From contig WHVA01000015.1 in NCBI GenBank assembly GCA_015179125.1, positions 186,001-250,000 of the forward strand: a stretch of 64,000 bases of DNA. The letters are read 5' to 3'. The DNA is from Gautieria morchelliformis (Eukaryota; Basidiomycota; Agaricomycetes; Gomphales; Gomphaceae). A model generated the notes under the pieces. That model saw only the letters and a program-made list of their open reading frames with translations. It had not been told where the DNA came from and did no database searches. Positions 1 to 11,670 of this stretch are shown piece after piece (the first letter of the stretch is position 1; each line of letters opens with the position of its first letter). The position numbers and the translations under genes were made by a program.

Positions 1-149
1 AAAAATACTGTGGGGGCAGCTATGACAAGACAAGTTGAAGGGCTGACCATGGTGGTGATGGCAAGAGCGAAGGATGAAGAGTGCACATACATCTGTTCTT
101 GCATTAGTCAGCCACATTGTAGCCCCAACTTGTTTCTCGTTCTTTGCTG

Positions 150-579
150 TGTGGGACTATGTTAAGACTGTATGTTGTACTGAGACTCACCTCCAAACCA
201 GAGCCAAGCCAATGTTTGGAACTGAGGGCTTGGGTTAAACTTCGACTCAGTGTTCTGCCCTAATTTTGGGAACAGGGTTCGGTGGTAAGCTGAGGATCGG
301 ACTCGATAACAGACAGGAGAGCTTAGTGTATGAGGAGCTAGCATACAGGATTGGGGGGTTTATATAGTAAAGCAGGAGTCAGTGTCAGGGGCCTCAATGA
401 CCGGAACTAGCAGACAAGGGGAATGAAGGGACAAATATATGGGAAACTAGCTGAGAACAGGAATCAGGGGTGATGGACAAGTATAAAGGGAAACCGAGGA
501 AAGCCAAGTGAACCCAAGGGCTCCCAAGTGAGTACAAAAGCTGAGGCTTCAGAACCAGACTCAGGAATGGATCATAACA
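150..579 (-). repeat. LTR-like end of a decayed gypsy element
   Basis: Reading the minus strand, the segment begins TGTTATGATCC at 579 and ends near a TGTGGGAC/GTCCCACA edge at about 150. It lies directly downstream of a decayed chromodomain end, where a 3' LTR would sit. A TGTTATGA start also occurs on the solo LTR at 25,882-26,531. No clear polypurine tract or target duplication was found, so the limits are approximate. Bases 1-149 show nothing I can assign. Confidence 0.4.
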
Positions 580-629
580 TACTAGCTGTATAAGGCTCAG
601 TGTGATGATGGGAGGAATGGAAAGGCTGT

Positions 630-1075
630 GGCTACACCATTCCTGGAAGCTCTAGGTAATGGTCTAGAGCTTCCAACTCTTTGCATGCTGACATGGGTTC
701 CCATGTCACATCGCCTAGAGTCCATCAGACCTGGAAGTCTAGGTCTTTCAAGTTTATCCACCTGTGGGATAGCATTCCCTCGATGAGCCACTCCTTCAAG
801 CCAAAGTCATAGAAAGACTTGGCCTCAGGACAAGGGAATAGATCATCGTTGTTAGCCTCATACCAGTGTATGAGGGTAGTGTGGAAGACCAGCGCAATGC
901 TTCAGCTCTTCAGGTGATCCAGTAGCTCGAGAGTTACCATAAAGGCCTCGTTGTAGGCTTCAAGCACACAATACAAACCAATGTATCATAAAATTTAATT
1001 TTAAATTTTTATTCAGCTTCCAGAAGGGCCAGGTTCTGTGTTGACAGGTATGTGTGGTTGCCAACTGTATACATG
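630..1075 (-). pseudogene. gypsy integrase C-terminus and chromodomain, decayed
   Basis: Minus-strand translation, with frameshifts and stops, gives YLSTQNLALLEAE, then FHTTLIHWYEANNDDLFPC, EAKSFYDFGLKEWLIE and WTLGDVTWEPMSACKELEAL. These line up almost residue for residue with the end of the gypsy pol at 8191-11373, including the chromodomain-like W...TWEP core. The frame is interrupted several times, so it is not functional. A LINE with a poly(A) tail lies immediately upstream on the same strand and appears to have inserted into this gypsy copy. The rest of its pol was not found on the far side of that LINE. Confidence 0.7.
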
Positions 1076-1104
1076 TCACTATCCAGGTGTTTCTTTCTTT
1101 TTGT

Positions 1105-2066
1105 TATTTTTTTTTTTTTTTTTTTTATAATCCAATTTATCGTCTTTTGGGGCTGAGCCCTATGTAAGACAGTTTCTACAAAGCCCTGGTCCACAAGTGT
1201 GTCTGCCATGCCCTTTAGTTCTCTATCCCTGCTTGCACTCATTGGGCAGGGCCCCGAGTGAGTCTCTCTGCATTTCATGCTGCCTCTCTGTCCTGCCTCT
1301 GTGGTAGCTTGAGCTGTCCGTGCCTCTTCTCGAATCTGCATGTGGCACTGATATACTTGAACAAATGCATGATCGCCTTCAGGCTTCCCAGCAATACTTT
1401 TGTGGACTTCGCCCCTCTGCGCATCCCCTTCTCCAGCACTCTCCTCTGCATGCTATACCCCGGGCACCTAAAAAAGAAATGATGGACCATCTCCTCAGCT
1501 CAGTTGCACTTCGGGCACATCGGCAACTCTGCTTTTCCGATCCTATGCAGATGCTTGTTGAGGCTCACGTGTCCTGTCCTTAGCTGAACAAGTAAGCTAG
1601 CCTGTTTGCGAGGCAAGTCTCTGCTTATCTTATTGTATGTGTTGGATGGCATGGAAGGTTCAATCCTGTGCGCTATTGGGGCTGGTGGTGATTTTGCAAA
1701 TGTGGCCCTGACTGTCTGTTTTGCCTCCTGGTGGTATCTCTGGAGCTCTGCCGACTTGCTGCTAGGTAGAACACACCTGCACTCAATGGGTATCAGCATT
1801 TCTTCGCTTGAGTGACCTTGGGCTGCTCTCTTGGCTTCAGCGTCAGCCCTTTCATTTCCCTCTATCCCCTCATGTCCCAGCACCCATCGCGTGAGCACCT
1901 CAGTGCCCAGCTGCTTGGTTGTTACATCCTCGACTTGCCTGTGCAATGCTTCGACTAAGTATTGCCCAGAGATGGCTCTGTTGCATCGCATGGTCGGTAT
2001 TGTAGCTCAGCTGTCAGTAGCAATGACATATTTTTTTCCCCTTTCTGCATTGAGAAGCTTCGTGTT
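1105..2066 (-). mobile_element. 5'-truncated LINE (RNase H and 3' end with poly(A))
   Basis: The minus strand encodes the end of a LINE RNase H (LLNAERGKKYVIATDS, then RWVLGHEGIEGNERADAEAK), followed by the cysteine/histidine tail CPKC...VHHFFFRCPGY. The frame is broken by an in-frame TGA at 1500-1502. The element ends in a 20-nt T run on the plus strand (1107-1126), which is its poly(A) tail. The 3' sequence before the tail (CCCCAAAAGACG-TAAATTGGAT) is nearly the same as that of the LINE ending at 60,503, so both belong to one family. Endonuclease and reverse transcriptase are missing, as is typical of 5'-truncated insertions. No target duplication was recognised. Confidence 0.8.
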
Positions 2067-2099
2067 AGTAATCGGGACGATGATACGGCCGAGGCAGAG

Positions 2100-2290
2100 C
2101 CGGCACGCACTTAGCCGGAAGTTCGAGAATGCTCTGGACTCTGGGATGCTGGTGCACCGGCACAGCATTGGCACAGCATCAGCTTGAAGGATTAGTAATA
2201 TAGGAACATCATATTTAGTATATAAGGACAGACGATCTTGTGTAGATCGTAGATTAACAGTTTTATTATAACTCCTTCGTTCTACTGGTT
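2100..2290 (+). repeat. copia 5' LTR remnant with TATA box and primer-binding region
   Basis: This stretch precedes the copia gag start at 2377. It contains a TATA-like TATATAAGG near 2219 and a short hairpin (ACGATC/GATCGT) near 2230. It is followed by GGTTATGGGCC at about 2288-2300. The copia element at 53-57 kb has the same GGTTATGGGCC string next to its LTR, which supports reading it as a shared primer-binding region. The left LTR edge is lost near the LINE truncation point. Confidence 0.5.
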
Positions 2291-2376
2291 ATGGGCCCTG
2301 GCCATAACTAAATTACTACAAGACATAGCTTATCCCAACCACACTCTATACTCCACCAACTCAATACCGATCGACG

Positions 2377-4813
2377 ATGTCAAGTAGCAATAACACGTAC
2401 AAGATCGACCCCTTGAACGGGGATAATTATGGGGCGTGGCGCCAGCGGCTCGAGTGGATACTCAACGATTTGGATCTGTGGGATGTGGCTATCGGCAGGG
2501 AGATGGAACTGAGACCGGCAGATGCTGGCAATGTCACTGTGACCGAACAGCAGGAAATCAACGATTGGAGAAGGAAGGACAAAAAAGCTAGAAAAGAGAT
2601 TTGCCTCAGAGTCGCCGATGAACAACTAGTTTACATCAATCAGACGATGTCTGCATTTGCTGTATGTGTTGTGATAAACGCAATTATTCTATTTTAAATC
2701 ATTCATATACAAAAGAAACTAATAAAGAAAGAAAAACAAGAAAAAGATCAAAAAGAAATAGAAATGACACTCACGACAGACGTCGGCGCAGACGACGAAC
2801 ACATGAATTTACGGCTTGCTATCTTACCCACAGATCGGGTAAGGTACAGAGGTTCGGGCATTGACCACGTGCGGTCGATCAGGGATAGCGCGCCTATTGA
2901 GTGATGGCATCGGCCATGACGTCGACAGGCGCCAGGCCACAGGCACCGAGAGGGTGCGGGCACCAAACGCCACAGAGAGTAATAGACTGCGCAGGAGCAC
3001 AGGGTACTGTGGAGTGATTTGAGAATATCATCCACAGTACACACACTCAATTAGCTGCCCCACAGAAAAGGCACAGAGACAGCGGCCCCATCACCAAGCC
3101 TAGCATTTATGCTAGGCAGGGCAGGTTTAACTCCATTTTTCTATTTTAACTCCATGACACGACTGGCTGACTATTATCCTAACATCATGTGGACAGGGGC
3201 TTTGTATGCTAAGTACAGATCTCTATGCCAAAGCCTAAATAATCCTGATACTATCTCCATCACCCCATGACTTTATGACTATAAATTAGTCACCCCTTAG
3301 TTACAAGTAGCTTTTCGACCCATCTGTCCAATATCTTGAACACTAGTAGTTACTATTAACATAGTATAAATAGCTAGTACAAATGTACAAACAAAATCAT
3401 CCAGAATCGATTGTTTTACCCCCTGAAACTACGTAGTCTTGTTTGATAGCTACAGAGTCCAAATCTTGATAGTTTATTCCAAATCTTCGTTGAGGGTTCA
3501 TTATCACTGTTTACTCTATACTACCTTAAAAGCGAACACTTTTGATTTGGTTATCCCTTGGATCGACACCATCCTTCTGTCAACACGGTCACGTGACTCT
3601 CATCCATCAGTGCCGGACGCGCCTCGAAAGGCTTAGTCAGCACACAGAAGAGAGGCGAACACAGTGGTTCCAGTCACTGAGCAATAGATTCTACTTGTTA
3701 AAAGGCACCAATTAACATCTTAATCCAAAAGTATGGACTAGTTTACAAGCAATATTCAAATCTAAGGGAGCTGTGGGGATTGTAAATCTCCGAAGAGATT
3801 TCTTCCGGACGCTTGCCGAGGACAGCGTGAACATGGAGGAGCACATACGCAAGCTCCACGGCATTCAACAGGAACTCAATGCGTGGGGACATTACATCAG
3901 TGACACCGAGTTCTCGAACACGTTGCTGACATCATTACCAGATTCTTGGTCGGCGTTTATTACGGCAGTAAACGCCAGTGGAGCCGGAACGACGGCTGAT
4001 ATATTAATAGCTCGAGTCCTCGATGAGGATCGAGCACGGAAAGCCGGATCAGCACGACAGACAGCGCTTAAGGCGCAACAACATCACAGGCCTAGGAAAG
4101 ATGACTCAGGAGCAACAAAGGGAAAGTGCCGAAATTGCGGCAAAAAGGGTCATTACGTGAAGGACTGCTGGGCGAAAGGTGGCGGCAAGGAAGGCCAAGC
4201 ACCGAAGTGGTTCAAATCAGGGAACAAAGAAATGGTTAAACAAGTGGAAGAAAAAGACTTTGCATTTATATCTAAGGAGGTAGCATACAGTGCTATATCT
4301 GCATCCGACTGGCTAGCTGATTCAGCGGCAACAACACACATAGCTCGAAGCCGAAATGATTTTGCTAGCTATGCCGAGGAGCCGTCGGAAATCGAAGGAA
4401 TTTCACCTGGAGCAGTACTACATACACAAGGCCGAGGCACTATATACATGGAATTCAAGGTTGGCGCCAAGACGAACACGATCGAACTACGTGACGTCAA
4501 GTATGCACCGGATGCGCCGAACAACCTTATCAGTGTAGGGCGTCTAACTGATAAAGGCAACACGGCCACATTTACAGGCACCGGCGTCGAATTTAAATCA
4601 CGCGCCGGAGTTATTTTTGCACAGGGACAGAAGCGCGGGCAACTGTTCTGTATGAAGGCATGGGTCACTCGATCAGTCGAGGCACGGGATTTTGCCGCAG
4701 CAGCAAAGGGACGGCCATGGGACAAATGGCACAGGATACTCAGGCACGTCAACATAAACTCTATAAAAATGTTGAAATCTAACGACCTAGTTTGTAAAGG
4801 ATGTCGATCTTAA
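2377..4813 (+). pseudogene. Ty1/copia gag-protease fragment, split by a solo LTR
   Basis: Exact removal of 2667-3730 and one copy of its 5-bp duplication gives a continuous frame from the ATG at 2377 to the stop at about 4811. The gag N-terminus shows the copia signature (LNGDNYGAWRQRL), followed by SAFA-VWTSLQAIFKSKGAVG across the insertion. Downstream are a CCHC zinc knuckle (CRNCGKKGHYVKDC, about 4126-4170), a protease-like ADSAATTHI with Ala where D[S/T]G is usual, and a gag-pre-integrase segment (WDKWHRILRH). The element stops just before the integrase core, where a minus-strand gypsy LTR abuts at 4819. It is not active. Confidence 0.85.
2667..3730. repeat. solo LTR inside copia gag, 5-bp duplication GTATG
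   Basis: The insertion starts TGTTGTGATAA and ends TTAATCCAAAA. It is bounded by GTATG at 2662-2666 and again at 3731-3735. Removing it restores the gag reading SAFAVWTSLQ. It shares about 600 bp of clear similarity (from about 3000) with the solo LTR at 5671-6606, including the same AATCCAGAAT, TTGATAGCTACAGAG and CACGTGAC stretches and the same CCAAAA end. Small ORFs inside are not credible genes. Element orientation is not established. Confidence 0.85.
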
Positions 4814-4818
4814 GACCT

Positions 4819-5007
4819 TGTATCACAAGGGCACAACAGAACTTGACCAATGAGTGGTATTCTGAATGCTACGTAGTGACAGGTAAGAGTAAGATGCGAT
4901 GGGGACCGCTGGCCGGTTCCCACGCATAAACTATACAGTGGGTCCCTAAGGGGCCCACTGGGATTATGCAATAACTATTGTACATGTAGATACACAGGTT
5001 ATTTACA
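4819..5007 (-). repeat. 3' LTR of the minus-strand gypsy element, with polypurine tract
   Basis: On the minus strand the ORF stop at 5041 is followed by a purine tract, AGAGGGGGAGGG (about 5010-5021), and then TGTAAATAACC. The LTR runs to TTGTGATACA at 4819, giving 189 bp with TG...CA ends. An internal palindrome (CAGTGGG/CCCACTG) lies near 4940-4960. It truncates the copia fragment to its left. Its partner 5' LTR is not found near 11.4 kb. Confidence 0.7.
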
Positions 5008-5054
5008 CCCTCCCCCTCTAAAGACAACTATAGGGGTCAACTACGACTCATAGA

Positions 5055-5264
5055 GGTCATCCATGAGGGAGTCCTCTAGAGTGGCCGATACGATGACGTC
5101 GTCGTCGTACGGGGCCGGTGGAGCGCGTGACTCCTCCGGGGGCACCTCCGCGTCATAGTGGTCATCCATGAGGGAGTCCTCTAGAGTGGCCGATACGATG
5201 ACGTCGTCGTCGTATGGGGCCGGTGGAGCGCGTGACTCCTCCAGGGGCACCTCCGCGTCATCGG
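5055..5264 (-). repeat. 105-bp tandem duplication in the gypsy extra ORF
   Basis: The start GGTCATCCATGAGGGAG occurs at 5055 and again at 5160, a period of 105 bp or 35 codons. The duplicated peptide carries DAEV(P)PEESRAPP followed by DDDVIVSATLEDSLMDD. The copies differ by a few bases only, so the duplication is recent relative to the decay of the element. Confidence 0.9.
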
Positions 5265-5670
5265 TGGTGATAGGGTGATGCTGGTCGGCCTCACCACTAG
5301 CGGCAGTATCCGCTTGGGCGATGAGGCCAGCGTCCTCGCGGAGCATGGCCTCGACGGCCGGGTCCTCAGTCTGAGGAGGGGGCCGGAAGCGCGCCAGCTC
5401 TTGATCGAGCTGAGCATGAGTGAGGGGTCGCGGCACTGCGGCCCTCACATGGCTGGTCTCGATGACCTTTTGTTGGCCCTCGCAGGCGGCGGCACTGAAT
5501 GCCGCGCCGGTGATGCTGCGTTGAACATAATGTTCAATGCGTGCCACTTGCTTGCGAGTGACCCCCGCATGGCGGGCCAACCATCTTGCGATCTCCGCGA
5601 GGGGGATGTCGGGGCCGGCTCGGCCCTCCACAGGGAATGGGCCCGTGATTGAGAGCCGCAGGGTGGTGCT

Positions 5671-6606
5671 TGTTAGAATAAATGAGATAGCTATATCACA
5701 GAGTATTCTAAGGTCTACACAATCGTCTAACTGAGCTAACATCTGGAGAAATAATCCATGCACCAATAACAGTGCCTGCCCTGGAAAGCAGGCACCTGGG
5801 CCCTGGTCAGAAGAAATATTGCTATGGGACTAATAGACCCATACAGAGACATCGGACACGATGGAGATTACAGTACACTGTCCTATCTATGGACGTACTG
5901 AATAGCTACCTCAGGAGAGAGGTACAGAGATGGCAAATGCCTTGCCAAGGCTGCTGTAGGCACACAGCACAGGACACACATGATTTCTTTTCTATTCTAT
6001 TCCCCTGACCAGCTCCACTGATTACGAGCTATATTACATGTTGAAAGGGGCTTTGTACATTGCTCCAAGGTCCCAGCTTAGATACTTGTCAGTAGGACAA
6101 GTATCCCCATCATTGTTCCTGCTCCACAGCTGTATGCAGCCTGTGGAGCATTTCCGCATTATCCTGACCCACTGTTACTATCTTGAACACTGGTAGTCAC
6201 TACCATTTTAGTATAAGTAGCTACCATAAATTTACGAACAAAACATCCAGAATATTACCCAGAACAATCCAGAATTGCTGTTTCACCTCCTGAAGTAACT
6301 GTAGACTTGTTTGATAGCTACAGAGCTCATTTCTTGATAGTTTATTCCAATTATTTGTTGAGAGTCTACTATCACTGTTTACACTATACTATCTCAAAAG
6401 CGAACGCTTTTGATCTGACTGTTCTTCGGATCGACACCAATCTTCTATCGACTCGGTCACGTGACCTACATCAATCAGTGACGCACTCGCTCCACAGAGC
6501 TTAGTCAGCTCGCGCATATACCGTGCACAGGGGTGCACGAAGAGTCCCAACTCCCTGAGTCATCAAATATATCCATTCTAATATATCTAATATATTATTC
6601 CCAAAA
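5671..6606. repeat. solo LTR inside the gypsy extra ORF, 5-bp duplication GTGCT
   Basis: It starts TGTTAGAATAAAT and ends TTATTCCCAAAA, and is flanked by GTGCT at 5666-5670 and 6607-6611. It is the same family as 2667-3730 (shared TGTT start, CCAAAA end and most of the right half). The imperfect inverted ends, TGTTAGAATAA and TTATTCCCAAAA, fit a decayed LTR terminus. Its removal rejoins the host ORF in frame. Confidence 0.88.
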
Positions 6607-8190
6607 GTGCTCTGAGGCGTCAGCACTTCCCTGGCGTCGACGAGGCTCGACCATTGGTCTGTCGAGCCGAATAGGTCGAGTAGCCTCGCCCTGAGTGGTG
6701 ATGCGACCCCTTTGACCCGGGGTGCAAGGGCCTTCAACCACATCCAGATGTCCATGTCGTCTAGGTTGAAGGTGCCATCTGCGTTGTCATGGATGGTGGA
6801 TGGGATTCCTTCAGGGTTGTGTATCCAACCCTTCAGGATGGCTGCGATATCGTGTGGGGTACCGCCCGCTATCACGAGACAATCCCTTTTGGGATTGCGA
6901 GCACGTTGTTCGCGCTCGATGCATTTGAATACACTGATCATCTCACGCATACGTGCGAGCTGCGGCGTTTCTTTTGCCTGCGCTATGAGTTCGACGAAGC
7001 GTGGGTCATCGAGCGGGCAGACATCGTACCATTGAGTATGACGCTGTTGGGCCTTTCCTACCGGCCGTGGTAGGAGGCCCGTCTCGGAGATCAGTGGATC
7101 TCTGAGTGGGATGAGCGTCCCCTCCCCCAGGTAGGGAGGGTGAACTGTCCCCGCCGGTGGAGGCAGGGCCACGCCAGGCCCGATGTACTGGGCCTCGACC
7201 TGTGCTATCCGCCGTTGCAGGGCGGGGTCGTTGATGGTGTGCGACGATGATGCCGCTAGGTAAGCACTGATCACGCTTTCCTTCGCAATGGCTAGCCCAT
7301 TGATGGTGTTGGGGTTGCCACGCAATTTCTTGCGCTTTTTCTTTGGCTGCTCTGCCAGCCGCTGTGCCCTTTCTGGGTCGTATGTCTTCCAGATGGATGA
7401 GTCTGACTCCCATCCATCTGGGACGCCGTATGCAGAGTCGGAAGGCATGCTATGCCCTTCTGTCGTTGTCGTTGTCGGGGTCGGCGCCGACAATCGGGAC
7501 ACTAGTCCCAATGTTGCGCGCGCTGGCAGCGGCACCGTCGCACGAAGTGATGATGGCCCAGCCACTGGGTCTGTGGCCGGGTCATGTCGCGGCCTTTTTG
7601 AGGCAACGTGGGCCAGGGTAACCTGGAGCTGGGCTGCGCTCAGCTGTTGCTCCAGTTCCTTAATCCTGGCGCGCTCGGTTATGAGCGCGTCGTCGCGGTC
7701 TTCGACCGCGCGTTCCAACTCCTTGACCTCTCTTTTAAGGTCGTGGATGTCCCGGAGGGGCTCTTCTCGCGCGTCATGCGCGATGCCCTTGGGAGCCATC
7801 CCCAAGCTGCATCGATGGCGTCGCCGATGTCTTCGTCCCGCAACTTGACCTTGCGGGTGCCTGTTGCGGCCCGTAAGTGCGTGGCGTAGTCTGCGCACGT
7901 TGTGCAATCGTCCGGGTGGACGATGGCGAGGGCGTCCTCCCATCCCACGATCATCCAGTGCTCCTGGTCTATTGGAGCACGGAGAATGTCTGCGGCCCCC
8001 TGTCTCGTGGCCGTTGCTCGCGTTATGGACATTGACAGATCAACGTCCATCCCATCTTTGGGGGGCATCATCTTCGTGGGGATGATGGTGGTTAGCTTCC
8101 AAGAAGCGATGCGCCCTCGGAAAGATCCGAGGGGAAAATTTAACTGCGCTGTGGCCGGCGCGTCACGTGGTCTGCACGTGACAGACGCGT

Positions 8191-11100
8191 CTAGCGGCGT
8201 CTGGGGAGGTCACATGGCTTGCTCACCCCCCTAAGCTCTAGATAGCTATCTAGGGCTTCAAGGTCCTTGCAGGACGACATGGGTTCCCATGTCACGTCGC
8301 CTAAGGTCCAATGGACCTGCAACTCCAGGTTCGTCGAGTTTATCCATCGATGTACGATAATCTTGTCGACGAGCCACTCCTCGTCATCATTCGCTCCAAA
8401 GTCATAAAATGACTTGGCCTCACGACAGGGGAACAATTCGTCATTGTTGGCCTCATATCGCCATACGAGGCTTGAATGGAAGACTGGTGAAATGTGACGG
8501 CTTTTCAGCTCGTTGGGAAGATCGAGTGTCACCGTCGAGGTGTCGTTGTGAGCCTCGACGATGTGGTACGGTCCGATGCACCGTGGGACTAGTTTTCTGG
8601 CTCTTCCTTTCGGGAGAGTTAGGTTTTGTGTCGAAAGGTAGATGTGGTCATTGGCCGCGTACCTGTCGCTCGCCATACGTTCCTTATTTGCGTGAAACGT
8701 TTGTGTCACTTGATGCTCTATGATTGCATCGTGTGCTGCCATCAGGTTCCATTTTGCCTGATGTGTGAACCGGGCTACCCCCTTGAACAGGGTGTCCACG
8801 GCTATGGGGAGGTCTATCCACGGCATATAGCCATGGTTCAGCTCGAAAGGTGCGAACCCTGTGGTCGCGCTGATGTTGCTGTTGAGGGCGACCTCAACCT
8901 TTGGGCATTTCAATGCCCAATCCTTCTGATCGTCTCTGACGACCGCGCGCAAGATCTGGCCGATCGAGCGGTTTGCCCGCTCGCTGGCTCCATCCGTTTG
9001 GGGATGGAAGGCAGTTGACATGAGAAGCTTAGTCCCCATGAGTCGCTGTAGTTCACGCCAGAAGATCGATATGAACTTCGAGTCTCTGTCCGAGACGATG
9101 GAGTCGGGAACTCCGTGGAGTCGAATGACCTCCTTCAGAAACAGCCAGGCTACTCCCTTGGCTGACACGCTCGTTGTGGTTGGTACGAGGTGTACGAGCG
9201 ATGTTAGTCGGTTGATGACTACCATCAGGTAGTCACAGTCGTTGGATTTGGGCAGGGGACCCCTGAAGTCGATGCCAATCGACTACCACGGCCTATCTGG
9301 AATGGGTAGGCTGTGTAGTAGGCCTTTGGGCCATTGTGGTCCGGTTTTCATCATCTGACACGTCGCGCATGATGTGCAGAACGCTTCTATGTCTGGGCTC
9401 ATGCCCGGCCACCAGTATGCTCTTTGAACGTAGTTCGAGGTCTTCAGATGGCCGTAGTGGCCGACTATCTGATGTGCCCGATTGATAATAATTTTGATCA
9501 GCTTCCTTCCCCCTCGAAGAACGGAGCGGGGGATGGCAATGACGTCTCTTTTGAGTTGATTCTTAGTCCAGATCAGCCCGTCCCGGATCCCGAATCTCGG
9601 GTGCGTGTCCGGGTGCGCCATGATCTTTGTGAACATGGTGTCCCTGTGGTACGCGTCTCGTAGGACCTTAGACAGGTCTATGCCTTGCTCGACGATCCAC
9701 CGCAGGGGCGCACCGTCATTTCCTGCAGCGATGGCTCTGACGTCATCGTCGTCATCGCGTGACGCGGCGATGTTAGTGGGCTCTGGTGAGCCCTCGTTTA
9801 ACGCGGCGGATCCCGTAACTCTCGCCTCTGTCTTCTCAGCGAGGCGTTTAGAGCATCTTGTCGCCGCTGTTCGCAGCTCGATATACCGATCGGTGGGCAA
9901 TAACTCACCGTCCGGGTCTAAACGCGCATCCGCGTTCACGAAGACGTGGTCCGGGTGATTGTCATCACTTGTGTCGCTCTCGTAGTAGCGCGACAGGCAG
10001 TCCGCTACCTTGTTCTCTACACCGTTGACATGAACGGTGTTGAAATTGAACCGGGAAAGAAACTCCCACCATCTGACCTGGCGGTCAGATAGGCTCTTCT
10101 GGGTCTCAAAGTACTCGAGCCCTTTGTGGTCTGTGACGAGGGTGAACCTTCGCCCCAGCAGTTTGTCCTCCCATTTCATGAGAGCCTCGAGCACCGTGAT
10201 CGTCTCATGCTCGTGAGTCCCGTAGTGTTGCTGCGCAATGCTGAACTTCTTTGACAAGAAGCCGGCAGGTCGACAAGTTTTCCAGTCAGGACCTTGGCCG
10301 TAGACCGCACCGACGCCGGATTTTGATCCATCGGTGATCACCCAGATCGGCTCTGGGCACCTTGTGTCTACTGGACGCAGGATCGGGGCCTTACAGGCCA
10401 ACGCCTTAATGCTTTGCCAGCATTTGTCTAGTAGTGGCGTCCATTCGAATGGACAGTTCTTACGCACACAGCCCAATAGTGGGGTGGTATATGCGCTAAC
10501 ATCTGGCATGTAGTGTGCCAGATACTGTACCAGCCCAAGGAAACGCTGGACGCCGTTAAACGTCCGTGGACTACGCCACTCGCAGATGCGTTGCATCTTG
10601 TCCTTGTCGGCATGCACCCCTCAGCCATCGATGATATGGCTGAGACACTCCATTCGGATGGAATAGAGGTCCACCTTTTTCTTGCTCAGAAAAAGGTGAT
10701 TCTTCCTCAGTCTGTCAAAGATGATGTAGAGGTGCTCTTCATGCTCTTGTATTGAGAGCGAGAATATGAAGATGTCGTCCATGTATACATGGACAAAGTG
10801 ACCTATGCAGTCGCGGAAAATGGCTGTCATCAGCCGTTGGAATGTTGATGGGGCGTTACAGTCCCCCATCTGTATCACCTGGCTCCTGAAGGTGCCGAGG
10901 ATCATGGCAAAGGCTATCTTTGCTACGTGATCCGGATGAATCCGGATCTGCTCGTATGATTCTGACATATTGAGTTTAGTTCGATATCGGCAGTGAGCCA
11001 TGTCGCTGCGTATGATATCCTGATCCGGGAAGGGTGTGACGTCCTTCACCGTGTTCTCGTTCTGCTGGTGCAGATCGAAGACGGTTCTCAACGTACCGTT

Positions 11101-11373
11101 CTTCTTCGGCACACACAGCATGGGCACTGCCTGCTGCGCTACTGCCGGAATCCACCACGTTGCCGTGGTGTATCGTTCTATCTTAGCCGACAGTTCCTCT
11201 CGGAAGTGTTTGGGGCATTTCGGTAGTCGATACCGCATGTGCTTGTTGGGATTGATGAGGTTGATCTCATGGTTGATCTCCTGTAGTGGTGGGAGTTCTA
11301 ATGGAATTCCACTGACTAAGTCAGTGATTCGTTCCATCCATTCCTCGCCTCCGCGAGGAAGGTCATCATCCAT
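8191..11373 (-). pseudogene. Ty3/gypsy pol: RT, RNase H, integrase, chromodomain
   Basis: One minus-strand frame carries the whole polyprotein and is cut by two stops, TGA at 10621 and TAG at 9283. In order it contains the RT linker (LPPLQEINHEINLI), RT with the YMDD catalytic box (about 10,770), and RNase H (VTDHKGLEYF). Next come the integrase zinc finger (HYGHLKTSNYVQRAYWWPG...CTSCATC), the integrase core (IVSDRDSKF, HPQTDGASERANRS) and a C-terminal chromodomain (EWLVDKIIVHRWIN...VTWEPMSS). Protease and gag are absent upstream, and an in-frame TAA lies ten codons before the first Met. It is a 5'-truncated, dead copy. Confidence 0.92.
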
Positions 11374-11399
11374 GAGGATGATGGTGGTGGCTTAGAAGC

Positions 11400-11670
11400 C
11401 ATTAGGCGCCGTGTGCGTCTATTAGGTCCCGCGGCGCACGGACCCGCTTTCCTTGTTCCCATCGCTTTCACCGTTAGGTGAGAGCGCCTCTCCCTACGGT
11501 TGTATAGTGCAAGAAGCACTGAAGCCGCGCCTCTGTGGCCGCTTTTTGAGACTTCCGATCGCATTTCTGTGACTGGTACATTAATATAAACACATAAAAA
11601 CACTGTTTTAGAAGTTTTCAAAATAAGCGCCCAAACTGCCAATTTTTTGGTTGGAAATTTTTAAGTACCG
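11400..11670. other. unassigned stretch upstream of the gypsy pol
   Basis: No gag, protease or LTR could be recognised here. The first 30 bp resemble the leader just upstream of the gypsy extra ORF at 8075-8110. Beyond that the sequence is unique, with an AT-rich end (11,580-11,660). Confidence 0.3.

Larger units (their letters stand above)
5041..8071 (-). pseudogene. gypsy post-pol ORF of unknown function (coiled coil), split by a solo LTR
   Basis: This ORF follows the pol stop at 8191 and ends just before the element's polypurine tract, so it occupies the position of a third ORF. It starts MMPPKDGMDVDL at 8071 and contains HPDDCTTCADYATHL. One frameshift near 7795 precedes a long coiled coil (DLKREVKELERAVED, about residues 95-150). 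A low-complexity stretch, a conserved middle (PLDDPRFVELIAQAKET) and an acidic C-terminus follow. Excising 5671-6606 restores EVLTPQSTTLRLSITGPF across the junction, giving about 695 aa. I recognise no domain. A capsid-like role is possible but unproven. It is inactive because of the frameshift and the insertion. Confidence 0.65.

Noticed and set aside
2662-3735. GTATGT...AG as an intron in the copia gag
   Set aside because: The edges are a 5-bp duplication (GTATG on both sides), the inserted DNA is 1,064 bp and matches another LTR copy, and LTR-type ends fit better than a splice.
5275-5652. 125-codon plus-strand ORF
   Set aside because: It is the antisense shadow of the gypsy extra ORF, whose minus frame is restored by LTR excision.
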